NCBI RefSeq assembly: GCF_018860965.1
Contig: NZ_JAHKQF010000008.1
Span: 599,171-663,170, forward strand
DNA length: 64,000 nucleotides
Direction of reading: 5' to 3'
From: Alteromonas sp. C1M14
Lineage (GTDB): Bacteria; Pseudomonadota; Gammaproteobacteria; Enterobacterales; Alteromonadaceae
The notes under the pieces were generated by a model. The model saw only the letters and a program-made list of their open reading frames with translations. It was not told where the DNA came from and did no database searches. Each line of letters starts with the position of its first letter. Within the stretch, counting starts at the first letter, position 1. Below are positions 1-8,599 of the stretch, one piece after another. The position numbers were made by a program, and so were the translations under genes.

Positions 1-657
1 TTTTATGAAAATAAAAAGTTCCCTCAAACCGTTTCGGTAGCAGAAGAGTTAGTGAACCTGTTTCCTGAGAATCCTACCTATTGGATCCAGTTAGGCAGTT
101 TCTACATGCTTATCGAACGTTTTGACAAAGCAGTGCAAACATTTGATATTGCTTACATGGCTGGTTATCTTGAAAAAGACAGTCAAATTAAGCAATTAGC
201 GTCACTTTATGCTAATGCTGGTGCGCCTTATAAGGCGGCAGTCGTACTTGATAAGTACTTAAAAACTGGTCTGTTAAAGAAAGATGCTGAGATGTATGCG
301 AATGTCGCAAATTCTTTCCATCAGGCTAAAGAGTACACAGATGCGGCACAGTATTACGGTAAAGCAGCTCAAGTAGATTCTGATCCTGAATACTATCGTA
401 AGCAGGGTACGTTACTACTGGTTGCTGAAGATTATCGTGGTGCAATCACTGCATTAAACAAAGCGCTAGAACGTGGTGCCGAAGACGAAGCTAAAATTCA
501 CTTCTCTCTTATGGAAGCGAACTTCTATACCGGTAACTACAAAAAAGCTTATGAGCATGTTCAGATCGCTAAGAAAGATAAATCTTTGCGTAGAAATGCC
601 ACCGCTTGGGAACCTTATATTAAAGATAAGGCGAAAAATAGCGGCGTTAAAATTTAA
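1..657 (+). CDS. TPR-repeat protein, 3' part (gene enters from the left edge)
   Basis: The reading frame is open to base 1 with no stop, so the GTG at 52 is probably internal and the gene begins outside the window. About 218 residues are visible. They form helical pairs with the TPR pattern (W/Y-x2-L-G/A...A...F-x2-A), for example around NPTYWIQLGSFYMLIERF and the DAAQYYGKAAQ and YRGAITALNKAL segments. Such proteins are protein-interaction scaffolds. In Shewanella and Alteromonas a TPR protein of this kind closes an exbB-exbD-tonB operon, which would suit the TonB receptors here, but that neighbourhood lies outside the window and the link is inference. A terminator follows. Confidence 0.8.
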   Translation, partial: FYENKKFPQTVSVAEELVNLFPENPTYWIQLGSFYMLIERFDKAVQTFDIAYMAGYLEKDSQIKQLASLYANAGAPYKAAVVLDKYLKTGLLKKDAEMYANVANSFHQAKEYTDAAQYYGKAAQVDSDPEYYRKQGTLLLVAEDYRGAITALNKALERGAEDEAKIHFSLMEANFYTGNYKKAYEHVQIAKKDKSLRRNATAWEPYIKDKAKNSGVKI

Positions 658-670
658 CGTTAAAACCCTA

Positions 671-700
671 AAAAACCTCGCATAAGCGAGGTTTTTTTTT
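671..700. terminator. Bidirectional rho-independent terminator
   Basis: An 11-bp perfect stem (671-681 with 686-696, loop ATAA) has an A-run on the left and a T-run to 700 on the right. It can end both the TPR gene (+) and tmcA (-), which converge here. Confidence 0.9.
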
Positions 701-705
701 ATCTA

Positions 706-2739
706 TTATTGCGCTAATGAACAAAGCCATTGGTGTAACTCGGATCTTATCCATTGAGCTAAGTCCGCCTTACCTTGGCATTTCGTTTGTCGTGCGATTT
801 GGCTAAGGGGGATCCCCTTATTGATTTGTGCCATCACCGCAGAAAGTGGCGAACTTTGTTCATGGTGTGCAAACCAAGCGGTGGTGCTATAAAGCTGGTG
901 TAGACTTCTTGTGCCATCTGCTACTTGACGTAAACGGGTTAGGTGGGTTTTTTGGTGGTTGTTGTCTGTGATATCCGCTTTTTGCTCAGGGATATGACCA
1001 TAACACTGTCGTGCTTTAGCCGTTAAGGGGTATGCCACCAAAGTGCTTGCTTTGCCTGAGGCTTTATCTTGTTTTTGCCCTGCTTTAAGCACTACAAAAT
1101 GTAGGTTTTTCCAAAAGCTTAGTAATTGGGGAGTGGTCCCAAATGAAACGGTAATATGGTCGATGTGTTTTGTTTTAAGGTCGTCGATAATATAACGTAC
1201 TAATTGGCTTCCTAAGCCGAGGTGCTGTTGATCTGGTCGAACGGCTATCCGATTGATACGTTGTGTATTTAACGTTGCAGTATCGCCATCTGTGGACATC
1301 AGCGCTAAAGATTGGGCGGTAAGGTGGCCTTTAACTCGACGTTTTCCTGCAGCAATATCGTCTTTTAACGCCTCCAGTCTTGCGCCACCTTCTTCATCCA
1401 CTATTGCCGCGGCGACGATGCTATTTTCACGCACCATATAGTAAAAGTGATTGTTGGGCGAATCGATGATCCGCAATATATCGTCTGGGGTGGTTTGGTA
1501 ATGGGCTTCAGCCATCAATTGCATGATTTCACGCAGATGGCTTTGATTTATGGTGTTGGCCTTTCCCGCGTAGACCTTTACAGTCGTGTTCGCCGCTAGT
1601 GCGAAGGTAACGGGTTGTTGGGGTACAAACAGAAAGTGCTCGATGATCCGTTCAAGGGGATCCTGCTCGAACCACCTGACCGGTTGCGTCATCGTAATGC
1701 AGGGAATCCCCAATGATTGCACTACCCGATAGCGGAAACCTTGTCCTGAGCCTTCATAACCATCGGTGGTGGAGAGCAATAGAGTAAAGGGGGCCTGGGC
1801 CATCAAACCGTGTGTAATGGGGATGGGCAAAGAGGCGGCTTCTTCGATAACCAGTACGTCTATCGGGTCTGTGAAAAGGGCCGGATTATCGAAGGCATAC
1901 CATGTCATGGTAGAGCAAGCCGGGTTATCTTGGGATGAAGCACATTGGCTATCTACGGTGTCTAACAGACGATCTGCGGCGCGCTTGGTATAGCTGGTAA
2001 TGGCCACTTTTAAGCCTCGGCTTAAAAAGTGGGCGGTTATTAACCCTGCCAGCGTTGATTTACCTCTACCGCGCTTAGCTAATAAAGCAACTGCCGGGGT
2101 AGTGGCGTCGTAGTGGCCAAGAATGGTTTGATAAGCCTGTTGTTGATCAAGGGTGGAAAAAGGAGGATTTACCTTAGCCCTTGCTGCTGCCGTTTTATGA
2201 GGAGGTAAGTGGTCACCTTGTTCATTGAATTGACCACAACATGGTTCGGCTAACAGGGTTTCTATAAAGCGCTGAATAAACAAGCTCTCGTTCATTGAAA
2301 ACCCATGACTTAAAAAGTAGGGCTTAGTTACTGACGGATGAGTTGGCCAGGTGTTCAGTGCTGGAGAAAGTAATACTAGGGTCCCCCCTGCTTTAATTGT
2401 GCCTGCAACAGCGGCAAAAATACCGGGCCGAAATGCATCCAAGTAGCTAATAAAAACTAAATCAAATTCGCTGCCAAGCACTTCTTTGTAGCGCGAGAAG
2501 GGGTAGCTTACCGAGGTTGCCATGGCGCTTTCGCCACCTATCCAGCAGGTTGTGAGTTGGCTAGGCAGTCCATCGAGTAAACCGCCGGCTTGGGCTAATG
2601 TCCAGGGGCTATCACCGCTGATGAGCAAAAGCTGTCGATGATAAACCCTGTTGTTTTTAGGAGAAAGTGGCGTAAGCAGCCAATTTATCAATGTTTTCAA
2701 AGCCACCCTTATTAAATTTCGGTATACTAGCGTTTTCAT
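706..2739 (-). CDS. tmcA: tRNA(Met) cytidine acetyltransferase TmcA
   Basis: Acetylates the wobble cytidine (C34) of elongator tRNA-Met using acetyl-CoA and ATP, which keeps the CAU anticodon from misreading isoleucine codons. At 677 residues it matches the E. coli enzyme (about 671). The order is an N-terminal domain (about 1-170), a RecD-like helicase domain with P-loop GRGKST near residue 223 and an IEEAA Walker B near 296, a GNAT domain with RIAVRPDQQHLGLGSQL near 500, and a C-terminal tRNA-binding tail. It is divergent from the thioesterase gene, with only 25 bp between the starts. Confidence 0.95.
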   Translation of the reverse strand: MKTLVYRNLIRVALKTLINWLLTPLSPKNNRVYHRQLLLISGDSPWTLAQAGGLLDGLPSQLTTCWIGGESAMATSVSYPFSRYKEVLGSEFDLVFISYLDAFRPGIFAAVAGTIKAGGTLVLLSPALNTWPTHPSVTKPYFLSHGFSMNESLFIQRFIETLLAEPCCGQFNEQGDHLPPHKTAAARAKVNPPFSTLDQQQAYQTILGHYDATTPAVALLAKRGRGKSTLAGLITAHFLSRGLKVAITSYTKRAADRLLDTVDSQCASSQDNPACSTMTWYAFDNPALFTDPIDVLVIEEAASLPIPITHGLMAQAPFTLLLSTTDGYEGSGQGFRYRVVQSLGIPCITMTQPVRWFEQDPLERIIEHFLFVPQQPVTFALAANTTVKVYAGKANTINQSHLREIMQLMAEAHYQTTPDDILRIIDSPNNHFYYMVRENSIVAAAIVDEEGGARLEALKDDIAAGKRRVKGHLTAQSLALMSTDGDTATLNTQRINRIAVRPDQQHLGLGSQLVRYIIDDLKTKHIDHITVSFGTTPQLLSFWKNLHFVVLKAGQKQDKASGKASTLVAYPLTAKARQCYGHIPEQKADITDNNHQKTHLTRLRQVADGTRSLHQLYSTTAWFAHHEQSSPLSAVMAQINKGIPLSQIARQTKCQGKADLAQWIRSELHQWLCSLAQ

Positions 2740-2764
2740 TTTACGTTAATTTAAGAGGTTTTTA

Positions 2765-3175
2765 ATGCGCTTTTTGTCTCGCCGTCTTGTTATGCCCAGT
2801 GATTTAAACTATGCCAATGCACTTTTTGGTGGCAGGGCCATGGAATGGATTGATGAAGAAGCGGCTATTTTTGTTACCTGTCAGTTAGAAACCAACTGCT
2901 TGGTAACAAAGCATATTGGTGAAATCACCTTTGAATCTCCGGCCTTGCAGGGTGATATTGTAGAGTTTGGTTTAGAAACAAAATCTGTTGGTAGAACATC
3001 CATTACCGTATCTTGTTTAGTGCGTAATAAGGCGACGAAAAAGACCATCTGTTTAGCTGACGACATTGTCTTTGTGACTTTAGATCCTGAAACCCGTAAA
3101 CCTACTCCCCACGGAAAAAGCATTGAAGGGTTAAAGAAGCAAACCGAAAAAGAACTTAAAAGCTTAAACCTGTAA
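2765..3175 (+). CDS. Hotdog-fold acyl-CoA thioesterase
   Basis: A 136-residue single hotdog domain of the cytosolic acyl-CoA thioester hydrolase (YciA/ACOT) type, hydrolysing acyl-CoA to free acid and CoA. The N-terminal signature NALFGGRAMEWIDEEAA carries the family N...GG...M-x-W-x-D/E pattern with the catalytic-region acidic residue. The later HIGEITFESPALQGDIVEF segment is the usual second strand region. The length is normal. The ATG follows an AGAGG-type ribosome site at about 2753. Substrate chain length cannot be read from sequence. Confidence 0.88.
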   Translation: MRFLSRRLVMPSDLNYANALFGGRAMEWIDEEAAIFVTCQLETNCLVTKHIGEITFESPALQGDIVEFGLETKSVGRTSITVSCLVRNKATKKTICLADDIVFVTLDPETRKPTPHGKSIEGLKKQTEKELKSLNL

Positions 3176-3203
3176 GCATGAAAAAAGGAAACGCACTGCA
3201 GTA

Positions 3204-4988
3204 CTAGACGGCGGTCGTTTCCCACTTGCTAATTAGCGTGGCTAGATCTTCGGCCTGTTCGGCGGTTAGCACACACTCTGGCGCCACCTTAGGTACACCG
3301 TCATTTTTAGTGAGGGTGGAAAAAGCCATATCGTGACAAAAGCGAATTTGTTCGGGTACCGTTTGCAACGCATTAGACAGGTCAGGATTACAAAGCTTCC
3401 ACAGCTGTTGATTCACGGCACTATTGAACCCCCATCGAAGTAGCATCAATGATGTTGCACCGTATAAACAAATTCCGTACTGATCATTGATACACTGTAT
3501 AAAGGTGGCAAACGAATCAGTTTCTTCCCAATTAGTCAGGGCGCCGTCGGCAAACAGGCATTCATCGTGGAATACCAAAAATAAAGAAAGGGTGCCAAAA
3601 AGCAACAATTGCTTAATTTGCTCTGTTTCGTCGTCAGAAAACTTCTTGAAACCAAATAGTGTGTTAAATAGCTCACTACTTAATAGCATACTGTCAGTTA
3701 ATTGAAGTATTTTGGGAAACCGGCATTGGGAAGTAAGTAATTGTTGGGCTGCAAAAATCACCGCAAGATGACGGATATTACCTAAACCGAGGTTTCGCCC
3801 TATGGCATGTTCAAGGTTTTTAGGAAGGGTGCCGTAGATGGCGCGACTGGCCTTACTCATTATATGCGCTTGGAAAATGGGGTCTCGCTCAACCAGTGAA
3901 ACCACTTTGGCCAGGGTCATTTCTTCCTCGTTCATGTTTAATAAACGCTGAATAGAGTTGGGCAGCGGCGGTAAATTCTCCACCACTTCTACTAAGTTTC
4001 CGTTGCCCTTTTGAAAGCGCAGGCGGCTACCTAATTGCCTAAGTTGTCCCGCGCTAATACCCGTGTGCTCTTTAAAGCTACGTTCAAAAGAACGTCTGTC
4101 GGCAAATCCTAGCTGAGCTGCGGCATCATCGGTTTTGATACCACTAAGTAGTAGATGACACGACTGGTCGTGTATAAATTCTTTAAGTAGTGCACTAAAT
4201 GAAATGGACTCTTGGCGTAATTGGCGACGAAATGCCGATTCGGTTTGTCCAAGTTCAGACGCCACCCATTCTGCACGGATCCTTGCAGGGCTAGAAGCCC
4301 GCTGAAATGCGGCCTTCACTCGCTGTTTAAGGGGCAAGTCATCGGTTTCTTCTAATGTTCCCACCAGCATTTTCTGTATTGATTGAGAATAGAAAAATGA
4401 AGGACGGGTGCACCAACTATTGTCGAAGGTGAGGGAAACGTGAGAAGAGCACGGCTTAATGGTGGCACAGGTTAAGTCAGCGAGTAGGGGGGGGTTATCT
4501 TGAGTTGGTAAGCTCATAGTCTGAAAATCGAACTTTCTGCCAGCTAAGTGCCGAAAAAGGGCGAGAAGAAAGTAACATCGCATATCAGTGAGTATGGCGA
4601 ATTTGCCGGCGTTAAAGGTAAGCGAGGTGGCCCCGTTTTCTTCACTAATAACCAAATTAGCCGACGGGCCAAGAAGATGGGCGAATCGTTTGCTTAACAC
4701 ATGTAAAGCATCATCAATATGCTTACTTGCAGTAAGCAGAACTACCAAGTTGCTCATCTTATTAAAATCGAAGTAACCAATGAGCGAGCGACTTATTTTC
4801 TGTCGATGATTAGCCGGACATAAAGATAAAATCACACTGGCTAAGGTGTCTTCTGGCAAATTACCAGATTCTAATTCCGTTACATTATCGAGAATGGTGC
4901 TATCTCTATCATCACTGATGCCTAGATCGCGGCGAAGACTCAATAAAGCCCGAATGATAGCCGACCAGAATAACCCTTGATACTGCAC
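3204..4988 (-). CDS. AraC-type HTH and HDOD domain fusion regulator
   Basis: The protein has 594 residues in three parts. Residues 1-225 resemble the N-terminal ligand domain of OruR/ArgR-type AraC regulators. Residues about 240-325 are an AraC double helix-turn-helix, with the second helix around AAAQLGFADRRSFERSFKEH and the typical TGISAGQLR end. Residues about 334-560 are an HDOD domain, starting LVEVVENLPPLPNSIQRLL and continuing through VVSLVERDPIFQAHIM. HDOD domains are signalling modules without the catalytic HD pair. The ligand and targets are unknown. It stands alone between a thioesterase and a riboswitch-controlled gene. The domain assignment is firm for HTH and HDOD and weaker for the N-terminus. 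Confidence 0.82.
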   Translation of the reverse strand: MQYQGLFWSAIIRALLSLRRDLGISDDRDSTILDNVTELESGNLPEDTLASVILSLCPANHRQKISRSLIGYFDFNKMSNLVVLLTASKHIDDALHVLSKRFAHLLGPSANLVISEENGATSLTFNAGKFAILTDMRCYFLLALFRHLAGRKFDFQTMSLPTQDNPPLLADLTCATIKPCSSHVSLTFDNSWCTRPSFFYSQSIQKMLVGTLEETDDLPLKQRVKAAFQRASSPARIRAEWVASELGQTESAFRRQLRQESISFSALLKEFIHDQSCHLLLSGIKTDDAAAQLGFADRRSFERSFKEHTGISAGQLRQLGSRLRFQKGNGNLVEVVENLPPLPNSIQRLLNMNEEEMTLAKVVSLVERDPIFQAHIMSKASRAIYGTLPKNLEHAIGRNLGLGNIRHLAVIFAAQQLLTSQCRFPKILQLTDSMLLSSELFNTLFGFKKFSDDETEQIKQLLLFGTLSLFLVFHDECLFADGALTNWEETDSFATFIQCINDQYGICLYGATSLMLLRWGFNSAVNQQLWKLCNPDLSNALQTVPEQIRFCHDMAFSTLTKNDGVPKVAPECVLTAEQAEDLATLISKWETTAV

Positions 4989-5188
4989 ATGTTCTCCTGT
5001 TTATCTGCGTGAGTTCCGTTCGCCCGTTAAGCATATAAGAAAAAAGCGTGCTATTACAGAGCGTCATGTTTTTCCTTGACGGACAAATCTGTAGCAAAGA
5101 AAGCGCAGAAGTGTCCTGTTATCCCCACCGGGTACATTTTATTATTTCCCCTGTGATGACAATCCTGAAACCGTCACTTTCAGGGTAG

Positions 5189-5271
5189 TGTACACGCCAA
5201 ACCTGTTGTGAGGCAGGGACGGAAAGCCACGGATCTTACTACCGCCAGTAAGATAGCCGGGTTGCAGTGCA
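5189..5271 (+). ncRNA. Cyclic-di-GMP-I (GEMM) riboswitch aptamer
   Basis: The sequence follows the GEMM-I consensus. P1 is UGUAC (5189-5193) with GUGCA (5267-5271). GCCAAACC is followed by a 6-bp P2 hairpin closed by a GUGA (GNRA) tetraloop, then GACGGAAAGCC. A P3 hairpin (8-bp ATCTTACT/AGTAAGAT arms) follows, then AGCCGGGTTGC. The downstream gene begins at 5315. An alternative pairing of GCAGTG (5264-5269, which includes most of the P1 3' strand) with CACTGC (5296-5301), just before the Shine-Dalgarno, suggests an expression platform in which ligand binding opens the ribosome site; that direction is inference. Confidence 0.9.
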
Positions 5272-5314
5272 TGTTGTTAACTATTACAAAGCAAACACTG
5301 CTCAAGGAACTTAT

Positions 5315-5971
5315 ATGAAATTTAGCATGAAAGCTGCAACTTTGCTGGCCACATTCTGTGCCTTTATCGCACAGGCAGATATTATCAACACTTACGATAT
5401 TGATTTTGAAAATCAAACACTAACCGCTCATGGTCAAAATGATGGTAGCTATTCCACATGGGACAACGGGGGCAGTGTTTTAAATCTGCAAGAGAACTCG
5501 TGGTTTGTACTGAATCTCGAAGATGCATTTGGTATCGAAAGTCTAGATTTAAACAGCGCCGATTCGCAATTTGAGCTTTCATTTGATTTTCGTATGCAAG
5601 CTACCGGTAACGATCCTTTGGCTTACTCTGAGATTGCCGGTATCTGGTTGGCAGACTTTACAAAGGGTGAGCAAGACCATGATGCATCACGAACCTTTTC
5701 ATTAGCCGGTACACAAGGTTTCGGCCTTGATGACTTTAGCTATACCGATGATTCTCAGTGGCAATCATTTTCTTTTACCTTAGATGATTACCTGTCAGGA
5801 CTGGTAACGGATATCGTATTTATTAACGACTGTGATGCATCGAACGGTTGTAACGATATGACCGTTCGTTTCCGTAATGCTTCCATTTCAGAAGTCAGTG
5901 AACCTACCGCCATGTCACTGATCCTTCTTGGAGTGGGCTTTATGGGATGGCGCGCTAGACGCCAAAAATAG
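5315..5971 (+). CDS. PEP-CTERM sorted secreted protein
   Basis: A 218-residue protein. An earlier in-frame GTG at 5267 lies inside the riboswitch, so the ATG at 5315, behind AAGGA (5304-5308), is the likely start. It gives a clean signal peptide (MKFSMKAATLLATFCAFIAQA). The mature part is an acidic beta-rich domain with no family I recognise. The C-terminus is a PEP-CTERM tail: EPTAMSLILLGVGFMGW followed by RARRQK, i.e. an EP motif, a transmembrane helix and a basic cluster. Such tails are processed by an exosortase and are linked to exopolysaccharide; no exosortase is in the window. The upstream c-di-GMP riboswitch fits a biofilm or surface role. Confidence 0.85.
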   Translation: MKFSMKAATLLATFCAFIAQADIINTYDIDFENQTLTAHGQNDGSYSTWDNGGSVLNLQENSWFVLNLEDAFGIESLDLNSADSQFELSFDFRMQATGNDPLAYSEIAGIWLADFTKGEQDHDASRTFSLAGTQGFGLDDFSYTDDSQWQSFSFTLDDYLSGLVTDIVFINDCDASNGCNDMTVRFRNASISEVSEPTAMSLILLGVGFMGWRARRQK

Positions 5972-5987
5972 GGCTTTTGCCCACCTT

Positions 5988-6016
5988 GCCCGCCACGTCA
6001 CACTGCGGGCTTTTTT
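5988..6016 (+). terminator. Rho-independent terminator of the PEP-CTERM gene
   Basis: GCCCGC (5988-5993) pairs with GCGGGC (6005-6010) and is followed by six T. Confidence 0.85.
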
Positions 6017-6058
6017 ATCCTCCCTACGGCAGTCTTCACCTTGACTCAACCTCAATAG

Positions 6059-6086
6059 TTGATAGACTGCCGAGCGTCGTTATCTA
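6059..6086 (+). promoter_or_regulatory. Candidate sigma-70 promoter of the thiamine operon
   Basis: TTGATA (6059-6064), a 16-bp spacer and TATCTA (6081-6086) lie just before the TPP aptamer. Inverted arms CGGCAGTC (6027-6034) and GACTGCCG (6065-6072) flank the -35 element. Assigned by motif only. Confidence 0.4.
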
Positions 6087-6112
6087 TACAAGCAATGATA
6101 GCGACAACTCTA

Positions 6113-6196
6113 GGCCAAGGGGTGCCGCAAACAGCGGCTGAGATCCTAAATGGGAACCCTTTAACCTGATCCGGATAATGCCGGCGTAGGGATGGT
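6113..6196 (+). ncRNA. TPP riboswitch (THI element)
   Basis: Contains the hallmark blocks AAGGGGTGCC, GGCTGAGATC, AACCTGATCCGGATAATGCC and GGCGTAGGGA in the right order. The expression platform appears translational. GATCCGG of the aptamer (6168-6174) can pair with CCGGATC (6232-6238). Alternatively GGATCT (6234-6239) can pair with AGATCC (6255-6260), which covers the ribosome site of the receptor gene at 6264. TPP binding would hold the first segment and allow the second pairing, shutting translation. Confidence 0.95.
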
Positions 6197-6263
6197 AAAT
6201 CTATAATTTAGCCTCAATACCTTCCGTAAAGCCGGATCTTTTTTACACGTAAAGAGATCCCAA

Positions 6264-8318
6264 ATGAAAAAAAGCATACTCACTCTCGCATTATTGGCAT
6301 CTCCTGCATTTGCAGAAAGCCAAGAAGATATAGAACGCATCACGGTGACCGGCGATTTTCGCCAAACTACTCTCGCTCAACTTAGTGCCAGCGCGTCGGT
6401 TATCGACGTCCAACGGGTGGATAGTCGACAGACAAATCATATCGATGGCATGTTAAATATTGCTCCTAATGTCAACTTCGCCACTGGCGCTTCAAGAGGG
6501 CGCTTTGTTCAAATTCGTGGTATTGGAGAACGCAGTCAATTTGCTGAGCCCATCAATCCCTCGGTAAGCTTTTTAGTTGATGATTTTGACTTTTCTGGTT
6601 TAGCCGCCGCTGGGGTATTGTTCGATATTCAGCAGGTTGAAGTTTATCGCGGGCCGCAGGCAACGGTATTTGGCACGGGCGCCCTTGCCGGCGCGGTGAA
6701 GCTAGTTAGCCAGCCCACCGGCGATGATACCGACAGTCATATTTCCATGTCGGCGGGAAATACCTCCTTATTTCGCGTGGAAGGTGCCCATGGCGGCATG
6801 CTTAGCGATACCTTGGGTTTCCGTGCTGCCTTTGTTCATAACACCAGCGATGGGTTTATGGAAAATGATTTCTTAGACCGCGATGATACCAATGGTATTG
6901 ATGAAGACGCCGCCCATTTGGCCTTCGACTGGCAAGCGTCAGATGACACATCCGTGGCGATAAACTATCGTTGGTACGATATTGATAATGGTTACGACGC
7001 CTTTTCTTTAGATAACGACCGGCACACCTTGTCAGACGAGCCCGGTTTTGACCGCCAGCAAACCCACGCGGTGAGTGCTCATGTCTATCACAACACGGAT
7101 GCTGGGCTTATTGAAGTCATCCTTACCCATGCCAGTCACAATATTGAATATGGTTATGACGAAGATTGGACTTACACAGGGTTTCATCCGTGGGGCTATA
7201 CCTCCTTTGATGCCTATTATAGAGACGTGGATCAGCAAACCGCGGAGTTACGCTTTACGTCGGCGCCTAGTCAACGTCTATTCAATGACTCAACGGACTG
7301 GGTTATTGGCGCACGTTTTAATCAAAGTGAGCAAGACTTATTACGTCAATATACCTATAACGATGGTGATTTTATCAGTGAGTTTAAACCCACTACCACC
7401 GCGGTATATGGTCAACTTGACACCCAGCTTAGCGACAAACTTATTTTAACCAGTGCTTTGCGAGTGGAGAATTACGCATACGATTACAACGATAATGCCA
7501 GCGTAGTCTTTGATGATGACACCACCATGGTGGGGGGAAAGTTAGCTCTTTCTTATCAACTTGGAGAACGGTTCTTATATGCCAGTGTTTCACGGGGTTA
7601 TAAAGGGGCAGGGATTAACTATGATGAAGAAGTGAGCGAATCCCGTCGCTTTTTCGACGCCGAATATAATCTGAATTACGAGATTGGGTTTAAAGGGCAC
7701 CTGTTCACCCCAGAACTCACCGCCCGTGCTGCCATTTTTTATATGGACAGGGAAAACACCCAAATCAGCGATTATGATGTGCAAACCCGAGAAGATGGTT
7801 CTGCTGCATTTGTGGATATTATTGCCAATGCTGATGTGGGGACAAACAAAGGTGCGGAACTAGAACTGACCTGGCAGGTCAGTGAAGCCTGGATCCTTAG
7901 TGGCAGTCTAGGGTATTTAAATGCCACCTTTGAAGGTTATGAAACGGCTGATGGCAATTATGTCCAACGCCAACAGCAAGCGCAGGCACCCCGTTATACG
8001 GCGAACCTTTTTAGTGAGTGGTGGATAACGGACCATTTGGTGTGGCAAATTGATATGGATTTTAAAGACGAATATCGATTCTCCGATGGTCACGATGAAA
8101 CCTCACCGGCGACCACCTTATATAACACTGACATCAGCTGGGTGGCGGGTAATTGGCGTACATCGTTATGGGTAAAAAATCTATTCGACAAAACCTATTA
8201 CACCCGTGGCTTTGGTGGCTTTAGTAACGATCCCCGTGATGAGTACGCTTTCCCTGAACCCTATTATCAGCTTGGTGATGGCCGTCAATTTGGGGTAACC
8301 GCCCGTTTTCAATTTTAA
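6264..8318 (+). CDS. TonB-dependent receptor, probable thiamine transporter
   Basis: A 684-residue outer-membrane receptor with signal peptide MKKSILTLALLASPAFA and a short TonB-box-like region (IERITVTG). The plug domain includes VQIRGIGERSQF and VEVYRGPQATVFGTGALAGAV. A beta barrel follows, ending in the aromatic-terminated strand GVTARFQF. It is first in an operon directly under the TPP riboswitch and is followed by thiamine-handling genes, so its substrate is inferred to be thiamine or a phosphorylated or precursor form. The sequence itself does not identify the ligand. Confidence 0.88.
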   Translation: MKKSILTLALLASPAFAESQEDIERITVTGDFRQTTLAQLSASASVIDVQRVDSRQTNHIDGMLNIAPNVNFATGASRGRFVQIRGIGERSQFAEPINPSVSFLVDDFDFSGLAAAGVLFDIQQVEVYRGPQATVFGTGALAGAVKLVSQPTGDDTDSHISMSAGNTSLFRVEGAHGGMLSDTLGFRAAFVHNTSDGFMENDFLDRDDTNGIDEDAAHLAFDWQASDDTSVAINYRWYDIDNGYDAFSLDNDRHTLSDEPGFDRQQTHAVSAHVYHNTDAGLIEVILTHASHNIEYGYDEDWTYTGFHPWGYTSFDAYYRDVDQQTAELRFTSAPSQRLFNDSTDWVIGARFNQSEQDLLRQYTYNDGDFISEFKPTTTAVYGQLDTQLSDKLILTSALRVENYAYDYNDNASVVFDDDTTMVGGKLALSYQLGERFLYASVSRGYKGAGINYDEEVSESRRFFDAEYNLNYEIGFKGHLFTPELTARAAIFYMDRENTQISDYDVQTREDGSAAFVDIIANADVGTNKGAELELTWQVSEAWILSGSLGYLNATFEGYETADGNYVQRQQQAQAPRYTANLFSEWWITDHLVWQIDMDFKDEYRFSDGHDETSPATTLYNTDISWVAGNWRTSLWVKNLFDKTYYTRGFGGFSNDPRDEYAFPEPYYQLGDGRQFGVTARFQF

Positions 8319-8329
8319 GGAGTTGTAAT

Positions 8330-8599
8330 ATGCAAGTAATGGTAGAACTTTCACTTTACCCATTGGTTAACGCCTATATTCCACCTATTCAACAGTTTAT
8401 TGACCGCTTGAACAGTTACCCGGGGCTCACGGTTACCACCTGTTCCACCAGTACCCAGGTTACGGGGGATTACAGCGAGGTGATGACGATCTTAGGTAAA
8501 GAAATGCAACGCACCCACGAAGAAGTCGGGCAGGCAATATTTGTCGCTAAATTCTTAAATTTTGATGCCATGCAAGAGCGAAAAAACACCGATGACTGA
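8330..8599 (+). CDS. YkoF-family thiamine-binding-like small protein
   Basis: An 89-residue alpha/beta protein resembling the single-domain YkoF/MTH1187 group: MQVMVELSLYPL at the start, then a helix with FIDRLNSYPGLTVTTCSTSTQVTGDYSEV. In B. subtilis, YkoF binds thiamine and hydroxymethylpyrimidine. No signal peptide, so probably cytoplasmic. It starts 11 bp after the receptor gene and overlaps the next start by ATGACTGA, which suggests translational coupling. Family membership is recognised from sequence pattern and operon context. Confidence 0.75.
   Translation: MQVMVELSLYPLVNAYIPPIQQFIDRLNSYPGLTVTTCSTSTQVTGDYSEVMTILGKEMQRTHEEVGQAIFVAKFLNFDAMQERKNTDD

Noticed and set aside
5267..5314. GTG start extending the PEP-CTERM protein upstream
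   Set aside because: It lies inside the riboswitch P1 stem and would put 16 residues before a clean signal peptide.
6222..6244. Intrinsic terminator in the TPP leader before the T-run
   Set aside because: Only a 4-bp local stem precedes the T-run; the alternative pairings fit translational control better.
7075..7449. 124-codon frame inside the thiamine receptor gene
   Set aside because: Different frame within a well-supported receptor; no family features.
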